Source of the DNA: Tupaia tana
Lineage: Eukaryota; Chordata; Mammalia; Scandentia; Tupaiidae
Assembly (NCBI GenBank): GCA_026018925.1
Contig: JAKSZU010000018.1
Location: forward strand, 7,348,920 to 7,412,919
Length of the DNA: 64,000 bases
Direction: 5' to 3'
This document shows, one piece after another, positions 1 to 12,422 of this stretch (within the stretch, counting starts at the first letter, position 1; each line of letters opens with the position of its first letter). Both the position numbers and the translations under genes were made by a program. The notes beneath the pieces are model-generated. The model saw only the letters and a program-made list of their open reading frames with translations. It had not been told where the DNA came from and made no database searches.

Positions 1-203
1 CGAGACCTCTCTGCACGTTGTCATATGTGACATGGCTTTTGACTTTTTTCATCCTGTCCAAGAAAGAAGACTAACTGGGGGTAAGTGAGCTGAGAGAGAG
101 ACTGGAGCTCAGTGTTTATAAGAAGTGGTTGCCCACAGAGCCCAGGTTCTAAGATGGTGTCCTCACCAGGAGCCAGGAGTGGGCTCTCACAGTCCTGGCT
201 CTG

Positions 204-482
204 TGTTTGTTTGTTTGTTTGTTTCCCAGCTTTTGCTATAAAAGGGTGCATGTGCTTATCAGAAAGAGACTGCGAGAGAGAAAAAATGAGAGAGAAAGGG
301 AAAGTGAGAAATCACCCCCTCCCCGAAAGGATGGCCATAGTCCTTTCTCCTTCAATCCCCTCTCAGGATTTTGGGGACACATTCACATGTACCCAGTGCG
401 ATTTTCAAGCTGCTGGATCCAGGACTTGAACCACACCATGTGGAATCCTGTGCCTTATCCTCCACGTCACCTGCTGCCCCCT
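204..482 (-). mobile_element. tRNA-derived SINE, diverged copy
   Basis: Reverse orientation: CTTTTGCTATAAAAGGG, AAAGTGAGAAATCACCCCCT, TCAGGATTTTGGGGACAC, GGACTTGAACCACACCATGT and CACCTGCTGCCCC. Diverged from the young consensus, with CpGs decayed. Confidence 0.7.
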
Positions 483-1905
483 CCTCGCTTCATTTTAACC
501 AGAACAGCTCCTGCTTAGTTTGTTTCACCTGGGAGGGGTTGTCGTGTGTTTTTGTTCTGGAAGAAGAAACCATGGAGTGGGAAGACCAAAACATTTCTGG
601 ATACTCCCTACTTAATCAGTCTGCCTGCCAGTGCCTTGGGCCTTGATGAGGAAATCAGCTCCTGCCCCATCCTGGGGTGTTCCTTCAGGTGGAGGCAGGT
701 GTCTGGGAGCATTGCATTGAGAGAATGGTTACTCCTGGTGATGCCTCAGGGTCGAATTAGCTCCTCAGAGTATGAGCCTGGGTTGGCTGAGTCTTGGCCA
801 TTCTGCAGTCAAGCCTTTGGAGGGTGTGCAGTCAGCTCTTGTCATGGCTGGGCTGTTTCCCTGAGGCCCACCTGCATATTTCTGGCAACTTGCAGTCAAA
901 ATTCCAGCAGGTGTACTATGAGCTTTGCAGTGGCCACGGCGGGGAGGGATAACACAGGCTCTGATGGACTTGCACAGCCCACGGAACCAGCGCCTAGCGG
1001 AGAGGACTCTGGCTACCCCTGTCCATCAACCGTCCTGGCTTCCCAGATTGCTCCCGATTTCCCAGATCCTAGCTCTGACTTGCTTTTGGCAGCCTCACAT
1101 TCACCCCTGGGTGCCAACCTCTGACTGTCCTTGATTTCTCCAAGCACCTGTTTCCTGCAGTTGCAGCAGCCCCATCTGCTTAGCTCAGCCTCTGGTTCCC
1201 AAGAGACCTTCTCTCTCATCAGGCAAGAGTGTAAAGGGCCACTTCTGACATGGTTCTGTGGACTTTCATTCCAAGTCCTACAGCAAGGGCAGGCCACTCT
1301 CCACGGTCCTCGTGCCTCTGAGTCTGAGCTGTAGGGGTTATGGGGCTCATCACCATATCCTCCTTGAAACTGTACTGGAATCGTCCTCACCCAGCCCAGT
1401 CAATCACGTTGGCCCAGTCCACTGCCCATCACCTGCAGTGTGGCAAAATGTGCTGTCCACTGTTGACTCCTTGTTTTTCTTGTATTTCTACTTAAAAAAA
1501 TAAATCCTTTTAGAGTGGCTTTAAGAGAGGTAAGAGATCAATGTATCAGTGTGGTATATCAAAGTCCCTAAAATATTTCTCTTTCCTCCTTTTTATTTTT
1601 TAAAATTATGAAAGTAATGCATATGAGTTGCCAAAAATTCAAACAATATGGAAAAGATAAGCTTTTTAAAAGTTCAAGTTTTCCTGTTCTTCCTTCCCAA
1701 ATTCTATTTAGAGATGACTGCTGTCAAGTGTTCTTATAGATCTTTCCAGACTATCCTCTAAGTTTATTGAAAAAAAATGTATGTGAGTAATTTATTATAT
1801 ATATGTATTATATATATAACATGTATTATATATTGACTCAAACATTTGTGGACTGAATGATGAATGGGAATAGCCCCATTTCTCTCTCTCCATACCTCTT
1901 GTCCG

Positions 1906-1932
1906 TCCATCCATCCGTCCGTCCGTCCATCG
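1906..1932 (+). repeat. (TCCG/TCCA)n microsatellite
   Basis: GTCCGTCCATCCATCCGTCC array, about seven imperfect tetranucleotide units. Confidence 0.8.
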
Positions 1933-2344
1933 GTATCTGTATCTCCAAGGCCTCAGGGGGTGACAACACTTAAGTGAAAGCCTGGGGTGGTGAGAACACC
2001 TTGTTCTGCAACTTGCTTTTTAAACTTAAAATCCATCCTGGAAATCTTTCTGGGTCAGGACATGTGGATCTGCTTCCCCCTTTTTAGCTGCTTAGGATTT
2101 TTATAGTGTGCAGGGACTTAACTGTTCCTCTCTTTGATGGACGTCTAGGCTGCCTGCAAAGGCATACGCTCTTGCCAACCCTGACTGTTGCCAGTCTTTG
2201 TAGTGCTTTTCCAAGCTCCGTTGTTTTAATTTTAGTTTTAAACTGAGAGTGAGCATCTTCTCATGTTCCCGCACCATGTCTCTTTCTCTGTAAGTGCCCG
2301 AGCCCCATCATGCAGTGCCAGGGGCCGGCAGGAGGGTGTTTCCT

Positions 2345-2515
2345 TCCACCACCGACAACTTACTTAGTCTCTCCGGGCCAGGTTCTTCATCTGTATTAAG
2401 TGTAGATGTAACCACAGCTCACGGTGAGGGTGAAGAATAAGTGAACTAACTTATAGAAAGCCCTTAGGATATTAGCTGGCATATGGTAGACATTTGATCA
2501 ATTTAGTTATTTCAG
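2345..2515 (+). repeat. MIR SINE, forward
   Basis: CAACTTACTTAGTCTCTCCG, TTCTTCATCTGTATTAAGTG, GAATAAGTGAACTAACTTAT and GCATATGGTAGACATTTGATC. Confidence 0.6.
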
Positions 2516-3039
2516 TTTTCTTCCCCATTTTTCTAACTGGGCCTTTGTATTTTCTTATTTATTTATTTTTCCGGGGGAGCACTTTATATATTGTGTATAT
2601 TAATCCTTTAGTATATGTGTTGACTGATACTCATTGAGTGACTGCCATATACCAAAAACTGTTTAGATGAATAATTGTGGTCCATTGTACCACAGTGGAG
2701 ACATGCAGCAGATACCGTGGGAGCTACAAGCAGAGACACCAAAGCCAGTTTAGGGCAAGGAGGCAGTTAAAGACTTCTTGGAGGAGGTGATGTATAAACC
2801 GAATCTGATAGAATGAGCTGGAATGAGTGAGGAAATGGCAAAGGTGGTGGGAGGTGATGACAGCATATGACAGTGTAAGGACGAAGATTCAGGGAACATT
2901 GTGTGGGTGCCTGTCACCACATCACAAAGAGTATGGCAGACCAACCAATTCTTAACCACCCTGCAGGGTAAGCTGAGCCCCAGGAGGTTCCCTATGTGGT
3001 CAGGATTGGCTTAAGAGCCAGGGAGATGGAATCTCATCC

Positions 3040-3420
3040 CCTCCCTCTGTTCTGCATGTGCCAGTCCCTCTGCCTGGAGACTTCTTCCTCCCTGCCAGCC
3101 CTCACATGGGTAGGAACCTCTACTCCTGTGTGTCTTGTACAAGAAGTGACTCCCCCATAGACACCTCCCCTGACTGCCAGGGTAGATCAGTTTCTATTTT
3201 TACTCACACACAGAGTTGCATTTCTTTGTTGACAATATGGACTTCCATTTGTGATAGTCAGAATCTGATTACTTGAACAATTTCTGCCTCCCTCACTCGA
3301 CCTTAGCTCCACGACGGCAGAGTTGGTCTCTGTTTCTGCCCACAGTTGTAGCTTAGACACTGTCAATGCTGGCCACTGGGCATAAAGAAGTAGCTGTCTG
3401 AGGAATTAATAGGTGAAAGA
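3040..3420 (+). mobile_element. L2 LINE 3' end, forward
   Basis: CCCTCTGCCTGGAGACTTCTTCC-like start, CACCTCCCCTGACTGCC, CCTTAGCTCCACGACGGCAG and GGCCACTGGGCATAAAGAAG correspond to the L2 3' region. Confidence 0.55.
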
Positions 3421-3954
3421 AAGCAAGAAGCCCCTTCTCTGTAAGATGTGGGCCCTGGAGTTGGTTCTATCCAACACCAACTCCCAATAGCCCTCAGAGC
3501 CTCTCATTCCTTTTCCAGCATCGCACCCCCTCCAGAGGTGTCATGCCCATTGGTGTTGTGCTCACTGCTCATAGTAGCATGTCAGGGAAGCAAGTGTTTA
3601 GTCACGGCTCCCAACAGCAACTCAGGGATTCCCTTGTCTTTGTCTTGTCTGATAGTCATTTGCACCATCTGCCGTGAAGGCCCTGTTTGTCTTCCCTTAA
3701 TATACTGATACAGTCAAGACTGACTCCCTGCCCCTCGAGGAAGTTGTGGGTCCTTTTCAGCAGAGTGCATTTTGCTGGTGGTGGTTCTCCTCCATTTTGC
3801 ATAGTCCTTCACTATGGAAGAGAAAATGACTTCCTCAGGTAATCTGTGACCTGCTTTGAAGCTGATACACAATGCAAAATTAGTGGGCTTCTGAGAAGTT
3901 CCAGGTAACACAAAGGATTTTAAGGTTTGCCCTTTGGAGGCGGTGTAGTGAGGA

Positions 3955-4120
3955 AGAATCTGGAAAGCATGAGCATGGGTTTGGGTGATGCAAAGTCTGT
4001 GAGTTCAGATATGAACTCTGCCTCGTACTGCTTGACTCTAGGCAAGTCTCAGGTTCTGAGCCCCGGGTGTCCCATCTGTAGCATGGGAACAACTATCCTG
4101 TCTCAGAGGGCTAAGGGGTG
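3955..4120 (+). repeat. MIR SINE, forward
   Basis: GTTCAGATATGAACTCTGCC, TGACTCTAGGCAAGTCTCAG and TCCCATCTGTAGCATGGG, the MIR core order. Confidence 0.6.
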
Positions 4121-5114
4121 GGTCGGTGCCTCATGGATGTTTGTTCCTCTGCTTCTCCTTTGGACTGTGCTACTTACGGGCTTCTTGCTTTACTCGGAGG
4201 TGTGCTTTCTTAGCCACCCCCAATATGCCCTGCTGCTTTTTCATTGATACTGGGAAGTTAATTTTTATGTGTTATGTAAACCAGAAGTCCCTTCTCTGGG
4301 CAGTGGGACCACCGATTCTGTTACACCTATGACTTTTCTATGGAAACCAGAGCCTTGAGATTCCCTCTACGTGACAGGGTCACTAAGTTGGAGGTTCCTG
4401 TCCTCATGTCTGCCCTTTATCACCTCCAGCAACTTTCTCAGTCCTCGCCCCCTTCACACTGGCAGAGAGTGGATCTGTGTTGAGTTCTTAGAGCTGCAAC
4501 AAGACATTGCCACTTCTGGTCTGGTGTCCCACCAGCGACTCCGTTTTGTGGTATGAGAGGAAGAACTGGTCACCAGGTTTACTGCACACCTGCGCCTGCC
4601 AGGCATGATGTTGGCCATGGAGGATGTGGTACAGTTCATATTCATGTGAGAAACACCAAGGAAGGAGCCAAATATTATAATACACTGTGTCGGGGCTTGG
4701 ACTGTGGGCCGTGGCCATGGGGCATGGGCCATGGAAGTGCCTACCTGAATGTGGAGATCAGGGAAGTGACTTCCAGGTAGAAGCAGTGTTTAATTTTGAG
4801 AACTGAGGATGCATAGAGGTTGAAGGGCAAAGAGGAGAGGGAAAAATGTCCTGACCAGTAGAAACTATATTGTCTCAAAAAGATTTGCAGAAACTAGGTA
4901 ACATCTACCTTAAGCACATTCTATCAACTCCATTTATGCCTTCCTTATCAAACATGTATGAAGTCACTGCTACGAGCCAGGCACGGTGAACCTAGAAGTG
5001 GGTCACTGTGTGCCTTGTTCTGGGAATATAGTGAATAAGAAAAAATGCTCCCAGTTTAGGAGAGAAAACAGATAAGTAGGGAAATGACAAATAAATAAAT
5101 AGTGTCCATGCCAC

Positions 5115-5315
5115 GTCATACTGGCCAACACTTACTGAGCCCTAGAAGCCAGCCCCTGTCCCAACACTGTCTGTGTAACTCAGCTAATCCTAGTGGGTAG
5201 GGTTTGTTACTTTCCCAATTTAGATATGGAAACTGAGGCAGATGCAGGTGGAATGACTTGCTTGTGGTTTGTTAGCCTTTGGTCAGATGTTCAGGACTCA
5301 GATCTAATTGATCTG
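5115..5315 (-). repeat. MIR SINE, antisense
   Basis: CAACACTTACTGAGCCCTAG, TCCCAATTTAGATATGGAAAC and CTGAGGCAGATGCAGG. Confidence 0.6.
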
Positions 5316-5328
5316 TGTCCAGATCCAC

Positions 5329-5545
5329 ACTTTTTTTTTTTTTTTAAGTTTTATGTATTTCTTCCATGAGAGAGAGATGATGAGAAAGAGAAACAGATAG
5401 CAGCCCTGACAGGGTTTTGACACCATGGTTTATCCCTTGGGCAGGCGCATTTGTGCACCTGGAAAATCTTTGACCATGAACCTGGAGCTTTCCCATGTGG
5501 GCCATCCTAGCAGCTTATCTTGTTTTACTGTTGCAGCACCACCCA
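5329..5545 (-). mobile_element. SINE-like repeat, GGAAGAAATA-tail family
   Basis: T-run followed by AAGTTTTATGTATTTCTTCC, then GACCATGAACCTGGAGC and CCCATGTGGGCCATCC. Shares the unusual tail with 9353-9572. Tentative family. Confidence 0.4.
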
Positions 5546-6537
5546 GCCTCCAGACCCACATTCTTAACTGCTGCCGTTCTCCTTCTGCAGCGATAGAGCT
5601 CTCTGGGAGCCCTTAGGAGAGCTATATCATATTTTGATTTTTTTTTCTTTAAGCCTTTTATGATTTTCATGTCCTACCCAACCCCCCATCTCTCACTATA
5701 ATTCAGCTAAAGAGCCATTCACTTTGCACCCAGCATGTGCTGGGAGTTGAGTTATGGAGATGTTTGGTCTTTTCTCCCCAAAAAGCTAATTGGTCTGATT
5801 AAGGGATCAGCTGATCCTACGTGTTCAAATGTAAAGCTGAGAGTGCAGAGAACTCAGGAAGGGCCAGAATAAACTGCCATGGGAGCCTTGGGATCAGACT
5901 GTTTCTGGGTACTCGGGGAGAAAGAGACAGCTGCTGGGAAGAGGAGCATTTCAGGTGGCTGCGGGAGATTCAGTGTGTGAGGGTGCAAGCAATCAGCCTT
6001 CCGGGACATGGGGTCAGCTGAAGCAACTGTTCCAAGGCTGGAAAGAGCAGAGTTTCAGAGAACTTCCAATAGTCCTGGAAATTAGGGCAGGAGTGGAAGT
6101 TAAGACTAAAACACTGGGTGAGGCCAGAAGATGAAGGCAGAGGAGTGTTTGAGCAGAGGAGTGGCAAGCAAAGGTGATAAAATGAATTTTCAACGTAGTC
6201 CCTTTGTACTTTGACCTACAGAATATTTTGCCATGCACCAGGATTGTGGCATAGTAGCAGATCCTGGAATCAGCATGGCCTTGGAGGGTTTTAATGCAGG
6301 AGATATGATTTAACCTGTTGAGAAAGTTTCTTCTGATCAGGTTAGTTTGCATTCTGAATTCATGCTTTGCTCTGCAGTTTAAAACATTTAGGCAACAAAC
6401 ATCATAAGATGTATGTGATCATCACTGCCAGCAATTCCAAGTAATCTCGGAACCCAAACGTTCTTGAAATCTAGAGTGCATGGTTATTATCAGCTGTAAG
6501 ACCAGCATGCTAGAGGATGGCTATCTGTGGCTGGTTT

Positions 6538-6562
6538 TTTTTTTTTTTTTTTTTTTTTTTTT
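6538..6562 (+). repeat. Poly(T) run
   Basis: A run of about 25 T with no SINE body recognisable downstream; possibly the tail of a lost or very old antisense element. Confidence 0.6.
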
Positions 6563-7394
6563 CCTGTAATGTTTCTGTGAATTTGAACTTTGTTGAATTT
6601 AGGTCTTGAGATCATGGTGACAGTTACAGGTCTGGGAGAGTGAACAGCTGAGGGATACTGGTACAAGTACAGAGCTTAGAGTGCATGTTGAGCACTTCGG
6701 CCTCATGTCATGAACTCTCATGACACAAGTAGGTGGAGGGACCAGAGGGGTTTTCCAGCTTCAACCCCTCTCCTCCCACTTTGTGGATTCTAACTTCCCA
6801 GACCCACTCTTCCTGAAAGAAGCTGCTGCCTGGAAGGGCTGAGACTGATGGAGCGGGAAGGCTCCTTCGGATGTGTTGAAACAGAACCAGATCTTTGCAC
6901 CCCAGAACAGTCCACATGCTTTACGGATCTTTTGTGAGTCACCCACAGGCCAGGAAGTGAGGCCCATGCACGCAAACTATCACTTTCTCTTCTAAGAACT
7001 GCAGCTGGAAAACCCTAACCCCCTAGTCCACAAAGCGATGGTTTCCCCTGAGTGTGGAACTGATGAGTCATTTCTCTTGTTTACTTTAACCCTCCTTCAC
7101 CCACCCCCAAGAGTTTAGGACCTATGGACCTGAATGTGAATTGCCCTTGGGTTTAATCCCTTCTCTTTATGAGTTGTATCTACTTCCCAAGATGATGACA
7201 GTGATGGGAACTAGTGAGAATGGGCTGGCAGGAAGTGCTTGGCTCTTGTGTCTTTTCATGGAACCAGTAGGGGACTCATCACGATTTCTTTAATACTGCC
7301 TTTCAACTTCTTACTCTCTTTCTTTTCGTCTCAGTCAATTGGTGGAAACTCTTTCTCTTTCTCTCTGTCAAGTGGTGGGAAGTTCAGGCTGATC

Positions 7395-7620
7395 CTGAAC
7401 TTCATAATGGTTAAGCACTGTGCACTGGGAGCCAGATCCCACATGGCCAACTGTGGTTCAAATCTCAGCTTCAGTGGCTTGAAAAACATGCATGTGTGCA
7501 TGAATGCCCCAAATCTTAATGGATGGAGAAGTGGAGGAAAAAGCATGGTGGCATGACCACATCCCTTTGGGGTGTGTGTGAGCTCTCTCTCTGGCAAGTG
7601 AAAAACAAAACAAAAACAAG
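7395..7620 (+). mobile_element. tRNA-derived SINE, diverged, forward
   Basis: TGGTTAAGCACTGTGCACTG, CCCACATGGCCAACTGTGGTT, TGGATGGAGAAGTGGAGGAA, CTCTCTCTCTGGCAAGTG and an A-rich end. Old copy of the long family. Confidence 0.6.
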
Positions 7621-7989
7621 TGTACAAAAAAGACGTAGGAACTTCTAGAGGTCTTCCATTATATGTCCAGCATTTATTCATTCAACAAATTGTATTTTGT
7701 GTTCCTCTGTGTGCCAGGCTTTGCTGATTCTAAGTCAGCCCTTACCTTTAAGTATCTGTCTGGGGAAGAGGAGGGAGCCAGACATTGGAGAAAAGCTATG
7801 TCAAGCTATGCATGGTGCACGGGATTATTATCTTGCAGTGTGGTGACCTTTATTGTCCAGTATGTCCAGTAGCCCCAGGGAATTGAAGTTAAATTCCCAT
7901 TAAGTAAGAGTAAAGAAAACCTTGAAAAATTTCAATGGCCATATATGGCTACTTCCTACTGTATTGGACATCACTGTGGGATGTTCTTT

Positions 7990-8125
7990 TGAAGAGCATT
8001 GAGCATTGACTGTAAGCTCCTTGAGCACGAGCCCATATCTCTATCTGTTTTTGCCCACTGGGGTACCCTCGGTGCCATGTGTATCCTAGATACTGGCTAA
8101 GTACATGCTAGATGAATGGAGGACA
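7990..8125 (+). mobile_element. L2 LINE 3' terminus, forward
   Basis: GACTGTAAGCTCCTTGAGCAC, TGCCCACTGGGGTACCC and AGTACATGCTAGATGAATGG. Confidence 0.55.
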
Positions 8126-8129
8126 GTGC

Positions 8130-8395
8130 AATAAGGACTGTGAAAGGAGGGTGTACAAGCAGCCAGAAGAAGAGGGATGTATGCTCTGGAGAAAATAACT
8201 ATCAACCAGGAATTTTATACCCTGCCAAAACAGCATTTAAAGGACCAGATAAATGGGCATTTTCAGATATCTCAACACTAAGAGAGTTTATCTACCACAG
8301 ATTCTAATAGAAATATTGAGAGAAACTTTAACAAGTCAAAAAGTTAATTTGGGAAAAGACATGGGGCAAAATATATATATTTTTCTTTTTTAGAA
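8130..8395 (+). mobile_element. Old L1/HAL1 fragment, unoccupied target-site paralogue
   Basis: Forward fragment whose short reading frame shows ENNYQPGILYPAKTAFKG and TLREFIYHRF, resembling the ORF1p C-terminus (QPRILYPAK... LREF). It matches the reverse complement of 16805-16990 and then runs on through AAAAAGTTAATTTGGG to GACATGGGGCAAA. It thus joins the two halves that are split by the 2.3-kb insertion at 14509-16789. Confidence 0.6.
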
Positions 8396-8407
8396 ATGTT
8401 TAGAAAG

Positions 8408-8655
8408 ATGGGCCAGTTGGTAGTACTGTGGTTATGAAGTCTTCTGTGAGGCTAGAACCAAATCGGAAGGTCTTAGGTTCGTGTTCTGAGGCCTCCCTGT
8501 GTGTGCCAGGTGTACATGACGTGTGCATGCTCAGGAAGCTGGCTGAGGCTGGGAGTGGTTTGCAGCATGGAGATTCAGCAGCAGGGCAAGGGGAGCCTGT
8601 CTCTTTCTCATGAACAAAATAGAGAAATGAAATTAGAAAAGAAAAACAATAATGT
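8408..8655 (+). mobile_element. SINE-like sequence, forward
   Basis: GGGCCAGTTGGTAGTACTG, a B-box-like GGTTCGTGTTC and a CTCTTTCTCATGAACAAAATAG A-rich end suggest a tRNA-derived SINE of an older family. Weak support. Confidence 0.35.
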
Positions 8656-9352
8656 TTAGAGCAAGTAATGTTGGAGCTCTGTAGAGAAGGACAAGACCTA
8701 AAGAGGTAGGGAAAGCAGAGGGTGTTAGTTTCAGAAGGGAGGATGACTCTGGTCTTGCCGACTTCCTTCCATGTTCTGATGGCTTAAGTCGCATAAAGTG
8801 TTACTATTTTCTTCACAAGGAAAGGAAAATTCATAGCACTCACACGTGCTTTCTGCTCGGGCGTCTTTGAGAAGTGTTATCTCACTCAGCTGCTGTAAGG
8901 CAGAGGGCCAGATGTGATATGAGTTAGTCATCTGGGTGTGATATCAACCTGATGCAGAAAACAAATGTTTTCACACTTGAGACAAATACAAAGTTTTGGA
9001 AGCATGGCTGACACGTGGAGGTTTTGGGATCTGTGAGTGGAACGCACCCGGACATCAGGGACACTCCCTTGGAATTTGGTGTGTGGAATGCTGTGGTTGC
9101 TCTGGTTTGTTTCCCTTGCTATTTGTTGGTTCATTTGTTAACTTGATGGGTGTGATTTTGAAACATGCTGCCTTCCAGGCGTTGTACTCAGTGCTGCCAT
9201 CACAAAGGTAGTGACTTGTGCCCGAAGAGCTCCCAGTCTGATGGGGATGTCAGGCAGGTCCATGCATGATGAAAACACAGGAGAGGAGCTCTGCTCTGTA
9301 GCATCATCCCCATGACACAGCAACCAGGTGTAGTGCCTGGATTTTTCTTTAC

Positions 9353-9572
9353 ATTTTTTTTTTTAAAGTTTGTTTATTTCTTCCAAGGCAATGTGGGAAG
9401 GCCTCCCTGATGAGGTCTTCATACTGCGTTCCTCCCCCAGCCAGCCTGGATCATGGGCATGCCTGTGCACCTGCCGTGTATGGGGCGATCATGGGACAGG
9501 AATCTGGATTTATCCCATGTGGCTTCAGTATCGTGGAGTGTTGCATACTGCTGTGCCGCCATGGCTGGCCCC
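9353..9572 (-). mobile_element. SINE-like repeat, GGAAGAAATA-tail family
   Basis: T-run, AAAGTTTGTTTATTTCTTCC, then TTTATCCCATGTGGCTTCAG and CCATGGCTGGCCCC at the 3' side. Tail matches the 5329-5545 copy. Confidence 0.45.
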
Positions 9573-9714
9573 ACATTTTCTTTCTTGCTTAGTTCAGCGA
9601 AGAATGGGCTCTGAGGAAGAGAAGCAGAACATCCATCAGAACCAACACCAGGGAGAGGGCCTGAGTCCGGTGTTAGGTTTCAGAGTCTCCATTCTTGAAA
9701 GGTGTGCATAGAGC

Positions 9715-9890
9715 TTTAAGACAGAAAGCTTGAATTTTACCCCCTAAGCTGGCACTTTCCACAATATGACCTTGGGTTCTTCTCAGCTGTAAAATGGGGA
9801 TAAAAGTAGTGTCTTAAAGGATTATAATGAGGATTGAATGTGCTAACCCATGAGAATTCCTAGTAAAAACTAAGCAGATTATGCTTATTA
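9715..9890 (+). repeat. MIR SINE, forward
   Basis: TATGACCTTGGGTTCTTCTC, AGCTGTAAAATGGGGATAAA and ATAATGAGGATTGAATGTGC. Confidence 0.6.
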
Positions 9891-10049
9891 CACTATAGTG
9901 AGCAATTGAGAGGAAGGACCTTGAGGAAGATTCTGTAGCAACACTGGAATCTCATGGCGGCTTGTTATGGAACAGATATAGATCACTGTCATTCAACTAC
10001 CCATGTTCATCAAAGAACTGCCCCAGTTTCTTTTTTCTCCTTTTTATAT

Positions 10050-10240
10050 ATATATACACACATACACACACATACACACACACACACACATACACACACA
10101 CTCACATACCCATATACACATACATATACTATATATATTTAGTACATAGTATATAAATAGTATATGTATATATAATGTATATATATATTATATATATATA
10201 GTATATATAATGTATATGTGTGTGTATATATATTGTAATT
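10050..10240 (+). repeat. (CA)n then (TA)n microsatellite
   Basis: CACACATACACACACATACA-type repeat to about 10128, followed by TATATA-rich sequence to about 10240. Confidence 0.9.
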
Positions 10241-11197
10241 TATAATTTACATGTAATTATTACACATCTTTTAGGGTCAGAATAGTCTTTAAAAGCGTGA
10301 ATTCAGTGTATAATAAACAAATTAATGATATTAACATATTTACTACTTTCAACACTTAACATTATGTTGTGAACATTTGGAATTTCCTCTACAGATTATT
10401 CTGGAAGTATGTATTGAATTGTCCATGACATTCTTTACTGTGAAATACAGTTCTAAAGAAAAAAATTGAAAATCAGACAATGAAAGTCTCAAATTAATGA
10501 AGATGGATTTTTGAAAGCAAAGATAATCTTAACATACCCAATGAAAGAAGAATTTGTAATTTTCATGTAGAGGATTTTAGGAGATAGCAGTTTATAATCT
10601 GAAAAGATCTGTGATATCATTTGGTCCAGCAAGAGATAAGTAAAATTGTTCTTAACAATAGCTCATTAGGAAGAGATAGAAAAAGAAAACTTTTACTCAC
10701 TCATTGTGAGTTCTTGTAAGACCATAGTATTATACTGTGCATAAAGAAATAAGTCTTTAAAAAAAAAAAGTAAAAGAAACAAGTTCTCAAAAAATAAAAA
10801 AAACAAAGCAAAACTGGAAAGAGATGTTTAAAAGTGAAGATATGGTAAAGTCAGTGATTTGGTGATTTATAGGCTTTACAGTGTTCTTGGTTTTAGCATT
10901 CTTTAAATTCATTGCAAAGAAAGACTCAACTACTTGTAACGTTTTGGGCTTTTTCTCTTATCTAGTTTTATACAGTGAGTAATGGTTATGATAAAAATAT
11001 AAATTGAAACCTGTGGAGACAACTGTCTATCAAATAATTGGTGAATTTGTATTTAAACTTGCTTGTGTGCAGAATAGTTGAATCTGCATTTTTAACCTTT
11101 TAGTAGGGAAGTTTAGTCCTGATATTCAGTGTTATTATTGACATGTGTGGACTTACCCTTTTTTCTCTAGATATTTTATGTTCTCTTCTATTTATTT

Positions 11198-11462
11198 ATT
11201 TATTTATTTATTTATTTTGGAGAGGTTTTTGCTATAGGGCGCGTGCGCTCGCCAGACAGACAGACATAGAGGTAGAAAGCGAGAAATCACCCCCCAGGGG
11301 GGATGGCCACGCCGCAATCCCTTCTCCTCCATTCTCCTCTCGGGATCTTGGGCACACACGCACACGCGCCCCGCGTGAGTTTAAGCCGCCGGGTCCGGGA
11401 CTCGAACCGCGGTCGACTACGTGGGAGTCCAGCGACATAGCCATTACGCTAACTGCTGGTCC
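11198..11462 (-). mobile_element. Young long tRNA-derived SINE
   Basis: Reverse copy with GCTATAGGGCGCGTGCGC, AAATCACCCCCCAGGGGG, GGGACTCGAACCGCGG (B box) and AACTGCTGGTCCC. Target duplication CTCTTCTATTTAT at 11183 and 11463. CpGs are largely intact, so the insertion is recent. It sits in an L1/HAL1 copy. Confidence 0.9.
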
Positions 11463-12132
11463 CTCTTCTATTTATTTTTCTTTAGTTTTCCTGGTATAGT
11501 ATTCCCTTAAATAGTTTCTGAAGAACTGGTTTAGTTTTGGTGAATTCTTTCAGTACTTGTTTATCAGGGAATGATTTTATTTCTCCTCCCCATTTGAAAG
11601 ATAATCTTGCTGGGTATAGTACTCTTGGCAGAAATTGTTTTTCTTTCAGTGCTTTAAATATATCTTCCCATTTATTCCTTGCCTATATTGTTTCAGTTGA
11701 GAGATACAATGTTAGTCTAATGGGGTAGCCTTTGTAAGTAACTTGGTATTTCTCCTCGCCATTTTTAGAATATTGTCTTTGTCTTTGATTTTTACTAATT
11801 TAGCTATGTATGCTTTGGAGATGATCTTATACTTGATGTCCTTTGTATTTCTTGGATTTGGATGTCTGTATGCCTCTCTACTTTTGGAAAGTTTTCAGCT
11901 AATATATAGTATCATGACAGAGATTTCTATGTCTTTATCTGTCCTCTGTCCCTTTGCCTTCTGGAATACCTATTATGTGGCGATTTGACTATTTAACAGT
12001 GTCTAGAATTTCCTGTATGTTGTCCTGATTTTTAATGATTATTCTTCTATTCTTTACAGTTGCCTGTACAGAATTGGAGGTTTTGTTTTCAAGGTCAGAG
12101 ATTTTCTTCTTTGTGGTCTAATCTGTTATTGA

Positions 12133-12139
<7 letters not shown>

Positions 12140-12169
<30 letters not shown>

Positions 12170-12422
12170 AGAGGTTTTTCGCTATAGGGCGCGTGCGCTC
12201 GCCAGACAGACAGAGAGAGACACAGAGACAGAAAGCGAGAAATCACCCCCCAGGGGGGATGGTCACGCCGCAATCCCTTCTCCTCCATTCTCCTCTCGGG
12301 ATCTTGGGCACGCACGCACACGCGCCCGGTGTGAGTTGTAAGCCACCGGGCCCGAGACGCGAACCGCGGTCGACTACGTGGGAGTCCAGCGACATAGCCA
12401 TTACGCTAACTGCTGGTTCCCA
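12140..12422 (-). mobile_element. Young long tRNA-derived SINE
   Basis: Perfect 16-bp target duplication TGTTATTGATACTTTT at 12124-12139 and 12423-12438. Long T-run (A-tail), GCGCGTGCGCTCGCC, GACGCGAACCGCGG and CTGCTGGTTCC. Confidence 0.92.

Noticed and set aside
546..1124. 192-codon plus-strand ORF
   Set aside because: No recognised domain, no splice context matching CDYL2, composition like translated intron.
10050..10240. Regulatory Z-DNA element
   Set aside because: Ordinary CA/TA microsatellite; no other evidence of function.
12182..12200. T7-promoter-like or vector-like CTATAGGGCGCG motif, seen many times
   Set aside because: It is part of the SINE 3' body (reverse of CGCGCCCTATAGCAAAAACC), lacks the rest of a T7 promoter and recurs in every young SINE.
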